Below are positions 41,220 to 51,718 of a stretch of 64,000 nt of DNA, piece by piece. The notes beneath the pieces are model-generated. The model was not told where the DNA came from. It was given only the letters and a program-made list of their open reading frames with translations, and did no database searches. A program made the position numbers and the translations under genes. The DNA comes from Linepithema humile. Lineage: Eukaryota; Arthropoda; Insecta; Hymenoptera; Formicidae. Positions within the stretch are counted from its first letter, which is position 1, and every line of letters starts with the position of its first letter. The stretch lies in NCBI RefSeq assembly GCF_040581485.1, contig NC_090129.1:15201501-15265500 (forward strand). The letters are read 5' to 3'.

Positions 41220-42935
41220 ATGAGTGACAATCACAAACTTTAAATCACTATCTTGGAGACAGAAAATTGTCAGATAACGAGTGTACAATACTCCAGGGAT
41301 ATTCAAATAAGATTTCAACCATATGTAAGTTTGATAAGCAAAAATTAAAAAGTCTACTTAATAAATTTTCGGAAACGTTTTTTCAGAATGAAATGTCTAT
41401 AGACAAAAATATTATTACTTATAACAGAATCAATATAGAGTTAATGAATATTTTAATAGACAAAAGAATTGCAAGTATGATTATAGGGGGATTATAAATA
41501 TTATAAAATATCAATTTTTATAGTTGTTACAAAATATACAAGACTACTGGGAGTTTTAACTAAAGAAGATAATCAAGATATATCAAGGACTCACGTAGAT
41601 GTATCAAGTATTTATAAAACCAGTAAATCGAAAGAATACATAAAGAAAATATCTACTGAATACATAAATAATGTAAAAATAAAAGGAAATACTAATGGTA
41701 ATGTAAAAAATGGTAATACGGACGACGAAGAATTCAAATCGTTGGAATCTTTTATCATCAACATTATGAGAAAATCATTATATATACATTCGTATTTAAT
41801 ATGTTATGGATCGTATACAAATCACATAATACATAACGTAAAGTATGAAGATATAGATGTATATTTTCCAGAATCATTCTTCTATATGATTTTACTGATG
41901 TTTGCTGTTAAGATGATAACTGGTTACAATCTTCATATTCTTGGTTATCCATTTATTAAAGGACACTTGTCTTTGTTTTATAATAATAGAAAATTGATAG
42001 ATTGCATATATCTTAGTAATTACACACTCGAGAAAATAAGAACAACAGATATAAACGGAATTAAATTTATAGATCCGTTATTTCAACTGTTAAATCAAAT
42101 AAGAATAAATAACGAATTATTTAGATGTCATAAAATATATGAAAATAGTGAGAAATATGAATCTGTTTTATACTCTTTTTTACTTTATGTCAAAGATAAA
42201 TATAAGAAGTTTGATCTTAAAAAAGTTAAAGAATATAGAAATTCTATTGACTTAAATAATATTAGTTATAAACTATATGGAAATAATATATGCATGCTTA
42301 ATATTGGCAATTTTACAGATATTGAAGATATAAATGATAGATTCGATAAATTAATTGTAATATTATCTGAACCCGAAGTTATAATAGATGAATTAAATAG
42401 CGTCAATGGAGTATATTCAATAAAATATAACGCGTTTCTAAATGAAATCTTTTTCGAAAGTAGGACTGAGAAAGGTGGAAAAAAATCAGAAAATATTAAG
42501 AAATCAAAAATCAACAGGAGAAACTTTAATAAGTATAGTTTCTCGAATATAATAGATAACAACAAACAATATCTGATAATGTCTAACCTAACAAATACAT
42601 TTTATATAGATATAGACAAGAATAAAATATCAATAAAAAACATACAATCTATGTTGGCTACACTAGCATTATACTCTTTTCTAAAAGATAAAAATGAATA
42701 CGGATGGAGAATATTCAATTATCTTATATCATTGCTTAAATTTAAAATTGAAGACAACTTCAGCGACTATCAAGAATTATCAAGATACAGAACAGATGGC
42801 AATCAAAAGCATATAAAATTGAACATAGAAAACAATACTTTTAACGACTTTACCACAGATAAAAATCAAATAACATCAAATTATTTAGATAAATCAGTCT
42901 TTATAGCTACATATGGAAATAATGGAGGATTTTAA
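41220..42935 (+). pseudogene. PAPL: Poxvirus poly(A) polymerase catalytic subunit (VP55-like), frameshifted
   Basis: VP55-type enzymes add poly(A) to viral mRNA. The central region has the nucleotidyltransferase motif CYGSYTNHII followed by EDIDVYF, the Gly-Ser and Asp-x-Asp catalytic pattern, then ITGYNLHILGYPFIKG. The frame is broken twice: near 41238-41245 (AAACTTTAAATC) and in the G run at 41486-41490. Downstream it is open to 42935. About 560 residues, a little longer than the usual 480. A Gly-Gly-Lys site lies near the end (EKGGKKS). It is directly upstream of the P4b gene. Confidence 0.75.
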
Positions 42936-42957
42936 ATCGCTCTTTTATTATAAATAA

Positions 42958-44849
42958 ATGAATAATGAAAAATATATATTTAGAATTTCTCGAGATGACA
43001 TTTGTAACTGTAAAGATGAAAATACATTGGATAATTTTATATCAAAAATAAAAGAGAATGAAGAAAATAATATATATATATATATATAGATAATTCATTT
43101 AATCATTACCACATGTACGATCAATGTCAAAACAGATGTGATGTATGCAGAAAGATCTATATGCTCGTCAATAATATGGAGGTTTCTAATGAAGATTATG
43201 AAAAGAGAGGTAAGAAAAAACAAAAAAAAAAGCCTGAAAAAGAAATTGACTTCTTAGAAAAACCAAGTTATTTTAACATTCAAAATATAGACACTTCCAA
43301 GATAGAACGATTGGGGAAGAAGGCTATATATGATTTAATCAATCAGAATATTTTATTATCCGCAAACACCTTATCTAAAGATATCATAGAAACTATTTTA
43401 AGAAATTACAGTACTGATATAAATAATTTTGAATATGACGCGTTGGTAAAATATATAGAGGACAACACTCCTTATGTCTTGAAACAACAGATATTAAAAA
43501 CACATCCATATTTTTCTCTTTCGAATCTTAACAAAATTGTTTTGGATAAACAAATGGAACTCTTGGAAGTAATATATAAATCACATTCGTATCAAACATG
43601 TAATTTTAACAGCAGAATAGTCTCAAAACAGTATAAAAATCTATCTAGTTTAGATAGTGGATTTATAAGAGATGTAGTTTCGTTCGGAAATAATAACGAT
43701 TTTATAGAGCCTGTTATATTTTGTTTATTTGCAAATAAATTAACATTTTTGGACGATTTAATAAACAACGTTGATCCTCTTACTGTACTGACAGACATGA
43801 TAGTTAACAAGAAAATAACTGAAGAGAATAAATTTAGAATGTTTTTGAAAGCGTCTGATCCTACAGATTTTATAACAGGAGATACTAAGATAATTAACGG
43901 AGAAGTAAGATTAAAACACGAATTATATAGATTAATATATCACAATATGTTAAAGATGATTGTTTTAAACTTGAGACAAGGTAAGTGGTACAGTCAACTG
44001 TCAGGAGAATTATCAAAGATAACAAACAAAATAGGATTCAGATCTTACAAAACCAAAGAAGAAAAAATATTATCAACAGTCCTATCGTGTGTTCCATTTA
44101 AGCCTATACTTGTAACAAAAACAACAGACCCTATATCGTCTGTACCTGAATCCGTTGAATTTGTAGAGTTTGATATCATGAGAAATAGATTAGGTAGTAT
44201 TAAAGAATCTTTGAAGTTAGATAGTTCTGTATTTAATAATATAAGTTACGACTCTCTTACTAAAAGATTGTGTATAGTTAGAAAATCTATTGTAAAGGAG
44301 GAAAAAAATTGTGCGTATCTTGGAGAAATTGGTAATTTAGGTCCATTTTTAGGTAATAAACTGTCATTTGATATGTTTAGAAATATAAATAATAATTCTG
44401 TTCTATTTGCAAATGGTGTCTTCTTTATTAGTATTCCTAGAATTCACAAGAAATCTTTATCAAGATTTTATAATTCTGGTGCAAAAAACATTGTACTAGA
44501 CGATCCTATAGATATACCTGATGATCCAACAATCGGAGGCAAAGTATTCTCTCTAATAGGAGCTGTATGTTGTAAAACACTAGAAAATTCAGGAATATAC
44601 GAAATGTGTTCATCGAAAAAATATATCGGACGATATTCATATAACAAAATTGATGACGATACGTGGATAAAGTATGACCCGTTTGCAATGTCAGTTCCGT
44701 ATATGAAAAATAAGATCATAGAAGATTCTTTGAGAAAATTGTTTAGAGAACAAAATGTAGAAATAGAAAATTTCGTAATAGATAATGATACTCCTTATGC
44801 TATAAAAGAGAAAATTAAAAATATTTCTAAAACTTTAAAACACATATAA
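42958..44849 (+). pseudogene. P4b: P4b-type major core protein, main part (frameshift and insertion)
   Basis: Major virion core precursor (vaccinia A3 type). The ATG at 42958 lies in TAAATAAATG. A (TA)n run at 43069-43089 shifts the frame; the long frame 43113-44849 follows. It has an N-terminal CxxC pair (RCDVCRK), the block EEKILSTVLSCVPFKPILV, and a C-terminal block with LDDPIDIPDDP..GKVFSLIGAVCCKTL and W.KYDPFA, all in the family order. The frame stops at 44849 inside the inserted tRNA-like array. The last 45 residues are at 46216-46358. Full length would be about 660 residues, as in the family. Confidence 0.88.
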
Positions 44850-45118
44850 TGGAAGGCTCCATATGTTTAACAAACGATAAATAATGAAATGGCGATAAGA
44901 GCCGTTGCAGGATGTTAGTGCTAAATTTTTAATTTTTTTCTTAAAGAAATTAGTAAATTAGTCTACAAGAGACAGTTAAATTGTACACCGATCTCAATTC
45001 GAGATACTTAAAGTGTACGAAATTTTAAAGTACATTGTTCTCATATATCGAGAAACTTTAATGTACGTATAGGAATTATTATAAAGAAAGGAAGAGAGAA
45101 AAAATATCAGGGCGCGAG

Positions 45119-45190
45119 TGGCTAAGCCGGGAATTGAACCCGGGTCTTTCGCTTGCCGGGCGAATGTTCTGACCATTAAACTACTCAGAC
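45119..45190 (-). tRNA. tRNA-like sequence, probably not functional (copy A)
   Basis: A 72-nt cloverleaf fits: acceptor GTCTGAG/CTTAGCC with one mismatch at position 2, D stem GTTT/GAAC, anticodon stem TTCGC/GCGAA, T arm CCGGGTTCAATTCCCGG. The anticodon position reads GGC (Ala), but position 33 is C, not T, so it is likely a tRNA-derived pseudogene or SINE head. No CCA is encoded. Confidence 0.6.
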
Positions 45191-45448
45191 CCCACGCTTC
45201 TAACATTTATCTCTCCTAGATTAGGAAATCAACAATGCTGTAGGACATAAACGCGTCATAATGCCCGCGTGATTTAAAACTTTAAAACACATATAATGGA
45301 AGGCTCATTATTTATCGTTTGTTAAACATATGGAGCCTTCCATTATATGTGTTTTAAAGTTTTAAATCACGCGGGCATTATGACGCGTTTATGTCCTACA
45401 GCATTGTTGATTTCCTAATCTAGGAGAGATAAATGTTAGAAGCGTGGG

Positions 45449-45520
45449 GTCTGAGTAGTTTAATGGTCAGAACATTCGCCCGGCAAGCGAAAGACCCGGG
45501 TTCAATTCCCGGCTTAGCCA
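45449..45520 (+). tRNA. tRNA-like sequence, probably not functional (copy B)
   Basis: Same 72-nt sequence as copy A in the other orientation. A and B box sequences (TAGTTTAATGG; GGTTCAATTCC) are well kept, so RNA polymerase III promoter activity is possible. Confidence 0.6.
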
Positions 45521-45895
45521 CTCGCGCCCTGATATTTTTTCTCTCTTCCTTTCTTTATAATAATTCCTATACGTACATTAAAGTTTCTCGATATATGAGA
45601 ACAATGTACTTTAAAATTTCGTACACTTTAAGTATCTCGAATTGAGATCGGTGTACAATTTAACTGTCTCTTGTAGACTAATTTACTAATTTCTTTAAGA
45701 AAAAAATTAAAAATTTAGCACTAACATCCTGCAACGGCTCTTATCGCCATTTCATTATTTATCGTTTGTTAAACATATGGAGCCTTCCATTATATGTGTT
45801 TTAAAGTTTTAAATCACGCGGGCATTATGACGCGTTTATGTCCTACAGCATTGTTGATTTCCTAATCTAGGAGAGATAAATGTTAGAAGCGTGGG

Positions 45896-45967
45896 GTCTG
45901 AGTAGTTTAATGGTCAGAACATTCGCCCGGCAAGCCAAAGACCCGGGTTCAATTCCCGGCTTAGCCA
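45896..45967 (+). tRNA. tRNA-like sequence with broken anticodon stem (copy C)
   Basis: Same as copy B except GCGAA is GCCAA, which breaks the third base pair of the anticodon stem. This small divergence between otherwise near-identical units shows they are recent duplicates. Confidence 0.6.
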
Positions 45968-46215
45968 CTCGCGCCCTGATATTTTTTCTCTCTTCCTTTC
46001 TTTATAATAATTCCTATACGTACATTAAAGTTTCTCGATATATGAGAACAATGTACTTTAAAATTTCGTACACTTTAAGTATCTCGAATTGAGATCGGTG
46101 TACAATTTAACTGTCTCTTGTAGACTAATTTACTAATTTCTTTAAGAAAAAAATTAAAAATTTAGCACTAACATCCTGCAACGGCTCTTATCGCCATTTC
46201 ATTATTTATCGTTTG

Positions 46216-46358
46216 TTAAAAATATTTCTAATGACAAATTTTCAATAAAAGATTTTCTATATAATGGTGGTCATGTTAAAGACGATATTTCTAGATACGC
46301 AACATTATTGGTATACAACAATGCTGGATTTGAGAATATTATTTGTGACGTATATTAG
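46216..46358 (+). pseudogene. P4b: P4b-type core protein, C-terminal tail
   Basis: After the second copy of the 16-bp target the P4b frame resumes in register (NDKFSIKDFLYNGGH...) and ends at TAG 46356-46358. Removing the insert and one target copy leaves the frame intact, so the gene was whole at this place before insertion. Confidence 0.82.
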
Positions 46359-46461
46359 GTTACATATTTAATTTTTGTTTAATTTCATTCATTATCTTCT
46401 TTGTAACTTTTGTTTTCCAAAAATTATTTTAAAAACAGAAATAATACATTTAAATTGAGAG

Positions 46462-46969
46462 ATGGATTCGTCAAATAATAAATTAAAAATCTTATACTGC
46501 GAACTTTATTTCGACGAAACATACGTGTATAATTTGAAGGAAAAATATGATAAGTTAAGTAAAAATGACAAAGAAATTATACAAAAATGTTTGAAAAAAA
46601 AATTGAAATATAAAGTAAATGAATTATTAAATTGTAAAAATCTTTATGTTGTAGACTATATATCTAATATAAAATATGAAAGTATAGTAAAAAACATAAA
46701 CAGTTTTAAAACTATATATTATAGATTTATATAATAAATACTACAATGATAAAGAATATGTTAAATGTATTATACTATATATGAAATTTAAAAGTAATAG
46801 ATTGTTCTATACATTAAAACTGGAAGAATCATATTACCATTTATTTTGTATTTCATGTAATAGTATATGTGAAAAAATAAAGGTAAATTCAGATTTGAAA
46901 GTTGTTATATGTAATATATTTTGTATACATCTCTCAAAATATAAATACTATTGTAAGTGCAACTATTAA
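46462..46969 (+). pseudogene. Hypothetical viral protein, frameshifted (about 165 aa)
   Basis: The first frame (46462-46734) starts MDSSNNKLKILYCELYFDE. A second frame continues from about 46735 to 46969 and has a Cys-rich end (HLFCISCNSIC...CKC). It resembles the next small gene in its first 50 residues (aromatic-FD-x-x-x-LK-x-x-YD-x-L pattern). Function unknown. Confidence 0.45.
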
Positions 46970-46973
46970 CACA

Positions 46974-47150
46974 ATGAATTATCACAGATATATATATGAT
47001 AGAATAAATTTTGATAAGGATTTAATACTTAAAATTAAATTAAATTATGATAATCTAGATACATCAAAGAAAAAAAATTACAGAAATACATATTTACAAA
47101 CAATAAATCAAAATTATCAAATATCATTAATAAGAAATCAACAAAAATAA
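46974..47150 (+). CDS. Small hypothetical viral protein (58 aa), partial paralogue of preceding gene
   Basis: The start MNYHRYIYDRINFDKDL is chosen over an upstream in-frame ATG at 46902, which overlaps the previous gene. The N terminus aligns by eye with that of 46462-46969, so this looks like a truncated tandem duplicate. The 110 bp that follow are non-coding. Confidence 0.4.
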   Translation: MNYHRYIYDRINFDKDLILKIKLNYDNLDTSKKKNYRNTYLQTINQNYQISLIRNQQK

Positions 47151-47263
47151 TAGAAGCTGAAAAAAAAATAAACGTATTCTTACAATAGAGGAATTTATTA
47201 CAGAATTTTCTACATAAATTAGTTTTATATTAAAAAATATCGGTTTATTTTTATTACTTATAA

Positions 47264-47941
47264 ATGGCAGATTTTGATACACTACTAAATGGACAAACTA
47301 GTATATACGATACTTTATATTTATTCACTATTTTTATACTTCCATTTTTAGGATACATATCTTCTATCATATACAGCCCAGAGTCTGGGAGAAAATGGTA
47401 CAAAAGTAATAAGTTTGTTCTTTTGGATTTATCCAATAGTAGTTATGGATTATTTTTTACATTATTCATATATTTATTCGCTGGAATGGGAATCATATAT
47501 ATAGCCAATCATTACCTAGGAAACGATAACTTAAAACTTTCTCAAGGAAAACATTTTACAAGAATTAACGATCCTCTTTTCAATATTAGTAAATTTTGGG
47601 ACAGTATAATATTAAGCTTACTTCCAGTAGAATTTTTATTGATATGGATATCCCAACCTCTAATGTTACAATTTAATTCATCAACAATACCAGGATCTCT
47701 TTCTATAATATCAACAATTCTATTCCTATTATTTTCAATATATATGATTAAAATACATTGGATTATAATGATTTTATTCCTTCCGTTGTGTATATGGTGT
47801 ATATATATGTCTGCATTCTACTTTCTCACTCAAGACGAAACATGTAAAGCTAATCAAGATTCTAAAAATGAAGATGAAAAAAAGAATAAAGATGATAATA
47901 AGACAAAAGACGAATCTAACGACGAGTTAAGACAACCATAA
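47264..47941 (+). CDS. Multi-span viral membrane protein (225 aa), TspO-like candidate
   Basis: The ATG is in CTTATAAATG. Five hydrophobic segments can be placed (about 18-38, 60-82, 112-132, 142-162, 165-190), followed by an acidic/Lys-rich tail (DSKNEDEKKNKDDNKTKDES). Number and spacing of spans and the Trp/Pro-containing last spans recall the TspO/MBR family, but the match is weak. The frame is intact and abuts the next gene on the opposite strand. Confidence 0.65.
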   Translation: MADFDTLLNGQTSIYDTLYLFTIFILPFLGYISSIIYSPESGRKWYKSNKFVLLDLSNSSYGLFFTLFIYLFAGMGIIYIANHYLGNDNLKLSQGKHFTRINDPLFNISKFWDSIILSLLPVEFLLIWISQPLMLQFNSSTIPGSLSIISTILFLLFSIYMIKIHWIIMILFLPLCIWCIYMSAFYFLTQDETCKANQDSKNEDEKKNKDDNKTKDESNDELRQP

Positions 47942-49231
47942 TTATTCTTTTTCTATAGGAGTTCCATCTATTGTTGCTTTCGAAACTGGAGTATAAAAGT
48001 TTACTGTTATATTTTTATCTAATTGATTTTTATCTAACTCATACAATTCTGATAAAGGAGTGATTCCAGTACCTATACTTTTTAAAGCATCTATTAAATT
48101 CAATGTATATAATATATCTATGTCTTTCTCAGTAAAATTAAATAAATTCTCGAAATTTTGATTATTATTTGAGTTGTTTTTTACAGGCGATGAATTATTT
48201 ATATTATCTTTATAATTTTCAAGATTGTTAACAATATCGTTAGCAGACATATTATATTTATCATTAAATATCTTCTGTATATTTTCAGACGCTTTGTTTC
48301 CAAATACCACGTTTAGAATATCGTTTCCACTTTTAGTTACAAATTTTTCTTTATCAACATTATAAGGTTCTAATTTAGGAATTTTTATCTCTCCTAAAGA
48401 AACATTGATAGCACCGCATAATTCTGGGTCTTGAAGTAATTCTTCTTTTGAAATTGTTTTATTCTTTATCTTATTAATAATATCGTGAATACTTTTACTT
48501 CCTCCTTGAAATTCGTCAGTTATACTATTTGATATGCGTATGAAGATATTTTTGAAATCGTTTCTGTATCTTACATCATTTCTTGATATAAGCTCGTATA
48601 ACTTATTTAAATTATCTACAGTCGTTCTCTCAACTATCATTCTACTTCCTCCTTTTTCAAGTGTTTTAGACATAAAATACAAACTTAATAATTTTGTTAA
48701 TACTTCTGTAATTATAAGATATTCTATCCCGTAATACATATCTATGTAACATCCTAAAGAGTCATTTATCTTTCTTGAATCAAATTTTACAAATAATTTA
48801 TTAATTTCAATTTCTCCTTCTATAGTTTTTATTATGAAAAATCTTAATATATTTTGAATAATATTAGATAGTAAAACCTTAACACAATCCAATTTAATAT
48901 CTGATATATCACTAAAACTTAAAATTTTTTCAGATAATAATACATCTCTTATGTTTTTATTTTTTATTTCTTGTGGAATAATATTATGATACAATAGTAT
49001 TTTTATTCTTTTAGATATTTCGATAAGATTAAACTTTCCATTATAATTTATTTCATTAACTATAAAGTTACTTAATTTCTTGTTGTCATCTGATTTTTTA
49101 TGATATTTTTTTGAAAAGCTTCCAAGTATACTTTTTAACGAGCTATTTTTTATATCTTTTTTGTTATTAATAATATCACTATATATTTCTAATATTTCCT
49201 TGTTTATATTATTTAAAAAAATACTCTCCAT
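47942..49231 (-). CDS. Viral structural-type protein with Gly-Gly-Ser sites (429 aa)
   Basis: Intact, starting in ATAAATAAATG (late). No membrane segment or enzyme motif; helical N-terminal half; two Gly-Gly-Ser sites in similar context (LEKGGSRM near residue 195, EFQGGSKS near 243). An Asn-rich linker lies near residue 350 (NNSSPVKNNSNNNQN). The late start and putative processing sites fit a virion core protein. Family not identified. Confidence 0.7.
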   Translation of the reverse strand: MESIFLNNINKEILEIYSDIINNKKDIKNSSLKSILGSFSKKYHKKSDDNKKLSNFIVNEINYNGKFNLIEISKRIKILLYHNIIPQEIKNKNIRDVLLSEKILSFSDISDIKLDCVKVLLSNIIQNILRFFIIKTIEGEIEINKLFVKFDSRKINDSLGCYIDMYYGIEYLIITEVLTKLLSLYFMSKTLEKGGSRMIVERTTVDNLNKLYELISRNDVRYRNDFKNIFIRISNSITDEFQGGSKSIHDIINKIKNKTISKEELLQDPELCGAINVSLGEIKIPKLEPYNVDKEKFVTKSGNDILNVVFGNKASENIQKIFNDKYNMSANDIVNNLENYKDNINNSSPVKNNSNNNQNFENLFNFTEKDIDILYTLNLIDALKSIGTGITPLSELYELDKNQLDKNITVNFYTPVSKATIDGTPIEKE

Positions 49232-49271
49232 TTATTTATAATATTTGTTTAAAATTAGAATTGATTAATAA

Positions 49272-49956
49272 ATGGAAACATATAAGTGCCATAAATGTTT
49301 ATCATACTGGTGTATTAATGTCAATAATGGTTATCTCTGTAAAGAATGTAATGTTCTGTTTTCAAGTACAACTAAAAAATCTAGCAAAAGTAAAACTTTC
49401 AACAATAAAAAAATCCATTTTAACAATGTTATGAAAGATATTTTAAAACAATATAATATTGAAGATATTATGGAGATAATATATATGATTCTATAGAAGA
49501 AAACAATATAGAAAAAAAATTTATAAATCAATCATTGATATGTAGTATATTAAAGAAAAATTCCAACAAGTTAAAAGATTACAAGATGGTATATAATATT
49601 TTAAATAAGTTAGAAAATAACGAGAAGAAAATATACATACCAACTGATATGAAAAACAATATAGAGATATTATTTTTGTCTTTTATTAATTTCCTATATT
49701 CAAAAAATAAGCTTGATTCGATAAGCTATAACCTAATATTATAAGTAATATGTTTAAGCTTTATGGGTTGAATAATACTTTAAAGCCAACTGTAAAAGAC
49801 GAAAAAGAAGATTTGTGGAATATGTTTATTTATACTATAACTAATAATTATTTTAATAACGTAATTGAGGTAGACAAAATAAAATATACCAATTATAAAC
49901 CAAAAATGATAACCAACTCTTTATATAAAATTGAAAATAGCACAGACTATCAGTAA
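49272..49956 (+). pseudogene. VLTF-3: Late transcription factor VLTF-3-like, in three frames
   Basis: The ATG is in TTAATAAATG. The N-terminal zinc ribbon CHKC...CKEC (residues 5-26) is followed by NKKIHFNNVMKDIL, as in VLTF-3 (vaccinia A2 type). The frame breaks near 49485-49495 and resumes in another frame (to 49744), then again in a third starting at about 49750 (LNNTLKPTVKDEKEDLWNMF). Together about 225 residues, the normal VLTF-3 size. It activates late genes together with the other late factors. It lies close to P4b and the VLTF-2-like gene, as in other poxviruses. Confidence 0.8.
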
Positions 49957-49959
49957 TTT

Positions 49960-50727
49960 TTACCTTTTTGTCAATATTGTTATTTTTATTTTATTATCTG
50001 ACGTTATACAATCCAACCCTCCATATATATACGTGTCAGAAACATTTTTTATTATGTTGATAATTTCACTGCTGTCTTCAAAAAATATTATTGGTGGTAT
50101 GTAAATATTAATTTGTTCATCTATATATATATATCGTTCTAACAATTTTAAATACGAGCCTTTACAAATCACCGAACAAAAACTTATAAATAGATTATCA
50201 CATTTTAGAATATTATGATTGTTTTCTATTTCACTATTGCATGATAAACACCTTTTATTATTATATATCAATACTATTTTAATTAATTTATCATATAAAA
50301 TATTAAAATCTTTAAATGCTTTTAAGTGAAAATAATAATTATTATTATTTTCATAGAAATATCCTTTGAATTTAGAAAAATCTTTTGTGTCATCTATAAG
50401 TCTGAAGATATCATCTTTATTTTCTATAATATTTATGGGAACCAAATTTATATCTACTTTATCTACATAATTAAACATAGTCCATATATTTCCAAAAAAC
50501 ACTTCACTGCACATTATAGAGCAGAAAAATCCATACCTTTTTCTATCCCAAATATATTTCTTTATTTTCCTGTTACAGTACCAGCATATATCTTTATTGT
50601 AGTTAAAATTTAACTGAGAATTATATACTTCATCAAATTCACTTTTTTTTTTAATATTAATATAACTAAACACAGCTTCTTTTATTTCGTTTGTAGTAAA
50701 GTCTGTTCTGAATATATTTTTATTCAT
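49960..50727 (-). CDS. FCS/MYM-type zinc finger protein (255 aa), VLTF-2-like candidate
   Basis: Two zinc modules of the same kind are visible: CWYCNRK...FCSIMCSE (about 48-74) and CLSCNSE...FCSVICKG (about 159-188). The CxxC...FCSxxC pattern is that of poxvirus late transcription factor VLTF-2 (A1 type), although this protein is longer than the vaccinia one (150). Its place next to VLTF-3 supports the call. Intact frame; its start is 5 bp from that of the plus-strand gene at 50733. Confidence 0.55.
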   Translation of the reverse strand: MNKNIFRTDFTTNEIKEAVFSYINIKKKSEFDEVYNSQLNFNYNKDICWYCNRKIKKYIWDRKRYGFFCSIMCSEVFFGNIWTMFNYVDKVDINLVPINIIENKDDIFRLIDDTKDFSKFKGYFYENNNNYYFHLKAFKDFNILYDKLIKIVLIYNNKRCLSCNSEIENNHNILKCDNLFISFCSVICKGSYLKLLERYIYIDEQINIYIPPIIFFEDSSEIINIIKNVSDTYIYGGLDCITSDNKIKITILTKR

Positions 50728-50732
50728 CTTAA

Positions 50733-51718
50733 ATGAGTTTGTTTTATTTTCCGGGAATTTTTAATATCAGTTTTCCTAATTTAAATAATATTATAAAAAA
50801 AAAGAGTGAATTAGATACTTATAACCTTAAAAATATTATTTCTATTAATAATGTAAAACATTTAATTTTAAATGCTTTAGATGAAGAAGATAATAGTATA
50901 TATATAGAAATATATATACAATACTTAGAGTTTTATAAAAAAATAAATAATATTATACAAGATATATTTACAAAAAAAGAAATGCAAGATATATCAAAAC
51001 TGGAAAATGAATATTATAATTTCATAACAGAAATAAGGAAAAAAGGTATTGATAAAAAATTAGAAGACATATCTAATTTTTTAGAAGATGTTTATTTTAA
51101 AAAACATTTTAAGTATATTAAAAAATATATTAATAACGAAATAACACTGGATGATTTTACGAAAGAATTGCAAAAGCCTATTATTTCAAGTAATGTAATA
51201 TTAAATAGTATAAGGAATATAGACAATACCAATATTATGAATAAATTGTTAAAATACAAGAAAAAAATCTATTATTTTGAAACGATAAGTACTATTAGTT
51301 ATTTCTTTGTACTCGGTGATTATTGCAGAAAGAATAATATGACAATAAACAATTCATTTAAGTCAGTATATAACAGTTTTATATTAGATAATTTTGATAA
51401 CTTTAATTTACGATATTATTATATTTTAAAAATCTATTTTAGTTTGAATGAAAATTCCAACCATATAGATAATATTGAAAAAGATATAAAAAAATATGAG
51501 AAATTAATTGATAACAGTATAATATCGAACTTGAAGGATAAAAATTACGAGTACTCTTCGATATATAAAGATAATATGCTTGTAGATTTATATGAAACAA
51601 ATGAAAAACTAAAGGAAATGATTACCAAATATGATTTATATCCAGAAGAAATAAAGAAACTCAAGAATGACATCGAAATATATTTCGAATCAGAAAAGTC
51701 AAAATACAATAGTTTCTT
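50733..51718 (+). pseudogene. Viral helical/coiled-coil protein, N-terminal part (cut by CACTA-like element)
   Basis: The ATG is in CTTAAATG (late). 328 codons of Lys/Ile/Asn-rich, mostly helical sequence starting MSLFYFPGIFNI. The frame runs into the transposon at 51719. The rest is at 61402-61804, and the joined frame is in register with one copy of the TT target. Total about 463 residues. Not assigned to a family; a virion core or coiled-coil structural role is likely. Confidence 0.75.

Larger units (their letters stand above)
44831..46215. mobile_element. Array of tRNA-like repeats inserted in P4b, 16-bp target duplication
   Basis: 1.4 kb made of one inverted and two direct copies of a 447-bp unit (direct copies start at 45307 and 45754; a third start is seen at 46201). 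The insert is flanked by TTAAAAATATTTCTAA at 44815-44830 and 46216-46231, a 16-bp target duplication. Each unit carries one tRNA-like gene. A long target duplication is typical of LINE-driven (SINE-like) insertion. The identical 70-residue open frames in the copies are by-products. Confidence 0.85.

Noticed and set aside
45119..45190. Functional nuclear tRNA-Ala gene
   Set aside because: C at position 33, an acceptor mismatch and anticodon GGC, which eukaryotes normally do not use.
44994..46092. Three identical 70-residue open frames
   Set aside because: They are copies of the same repeat unit crossing the tRNA-like sequence; identity comes from duplication, not protein conservation.
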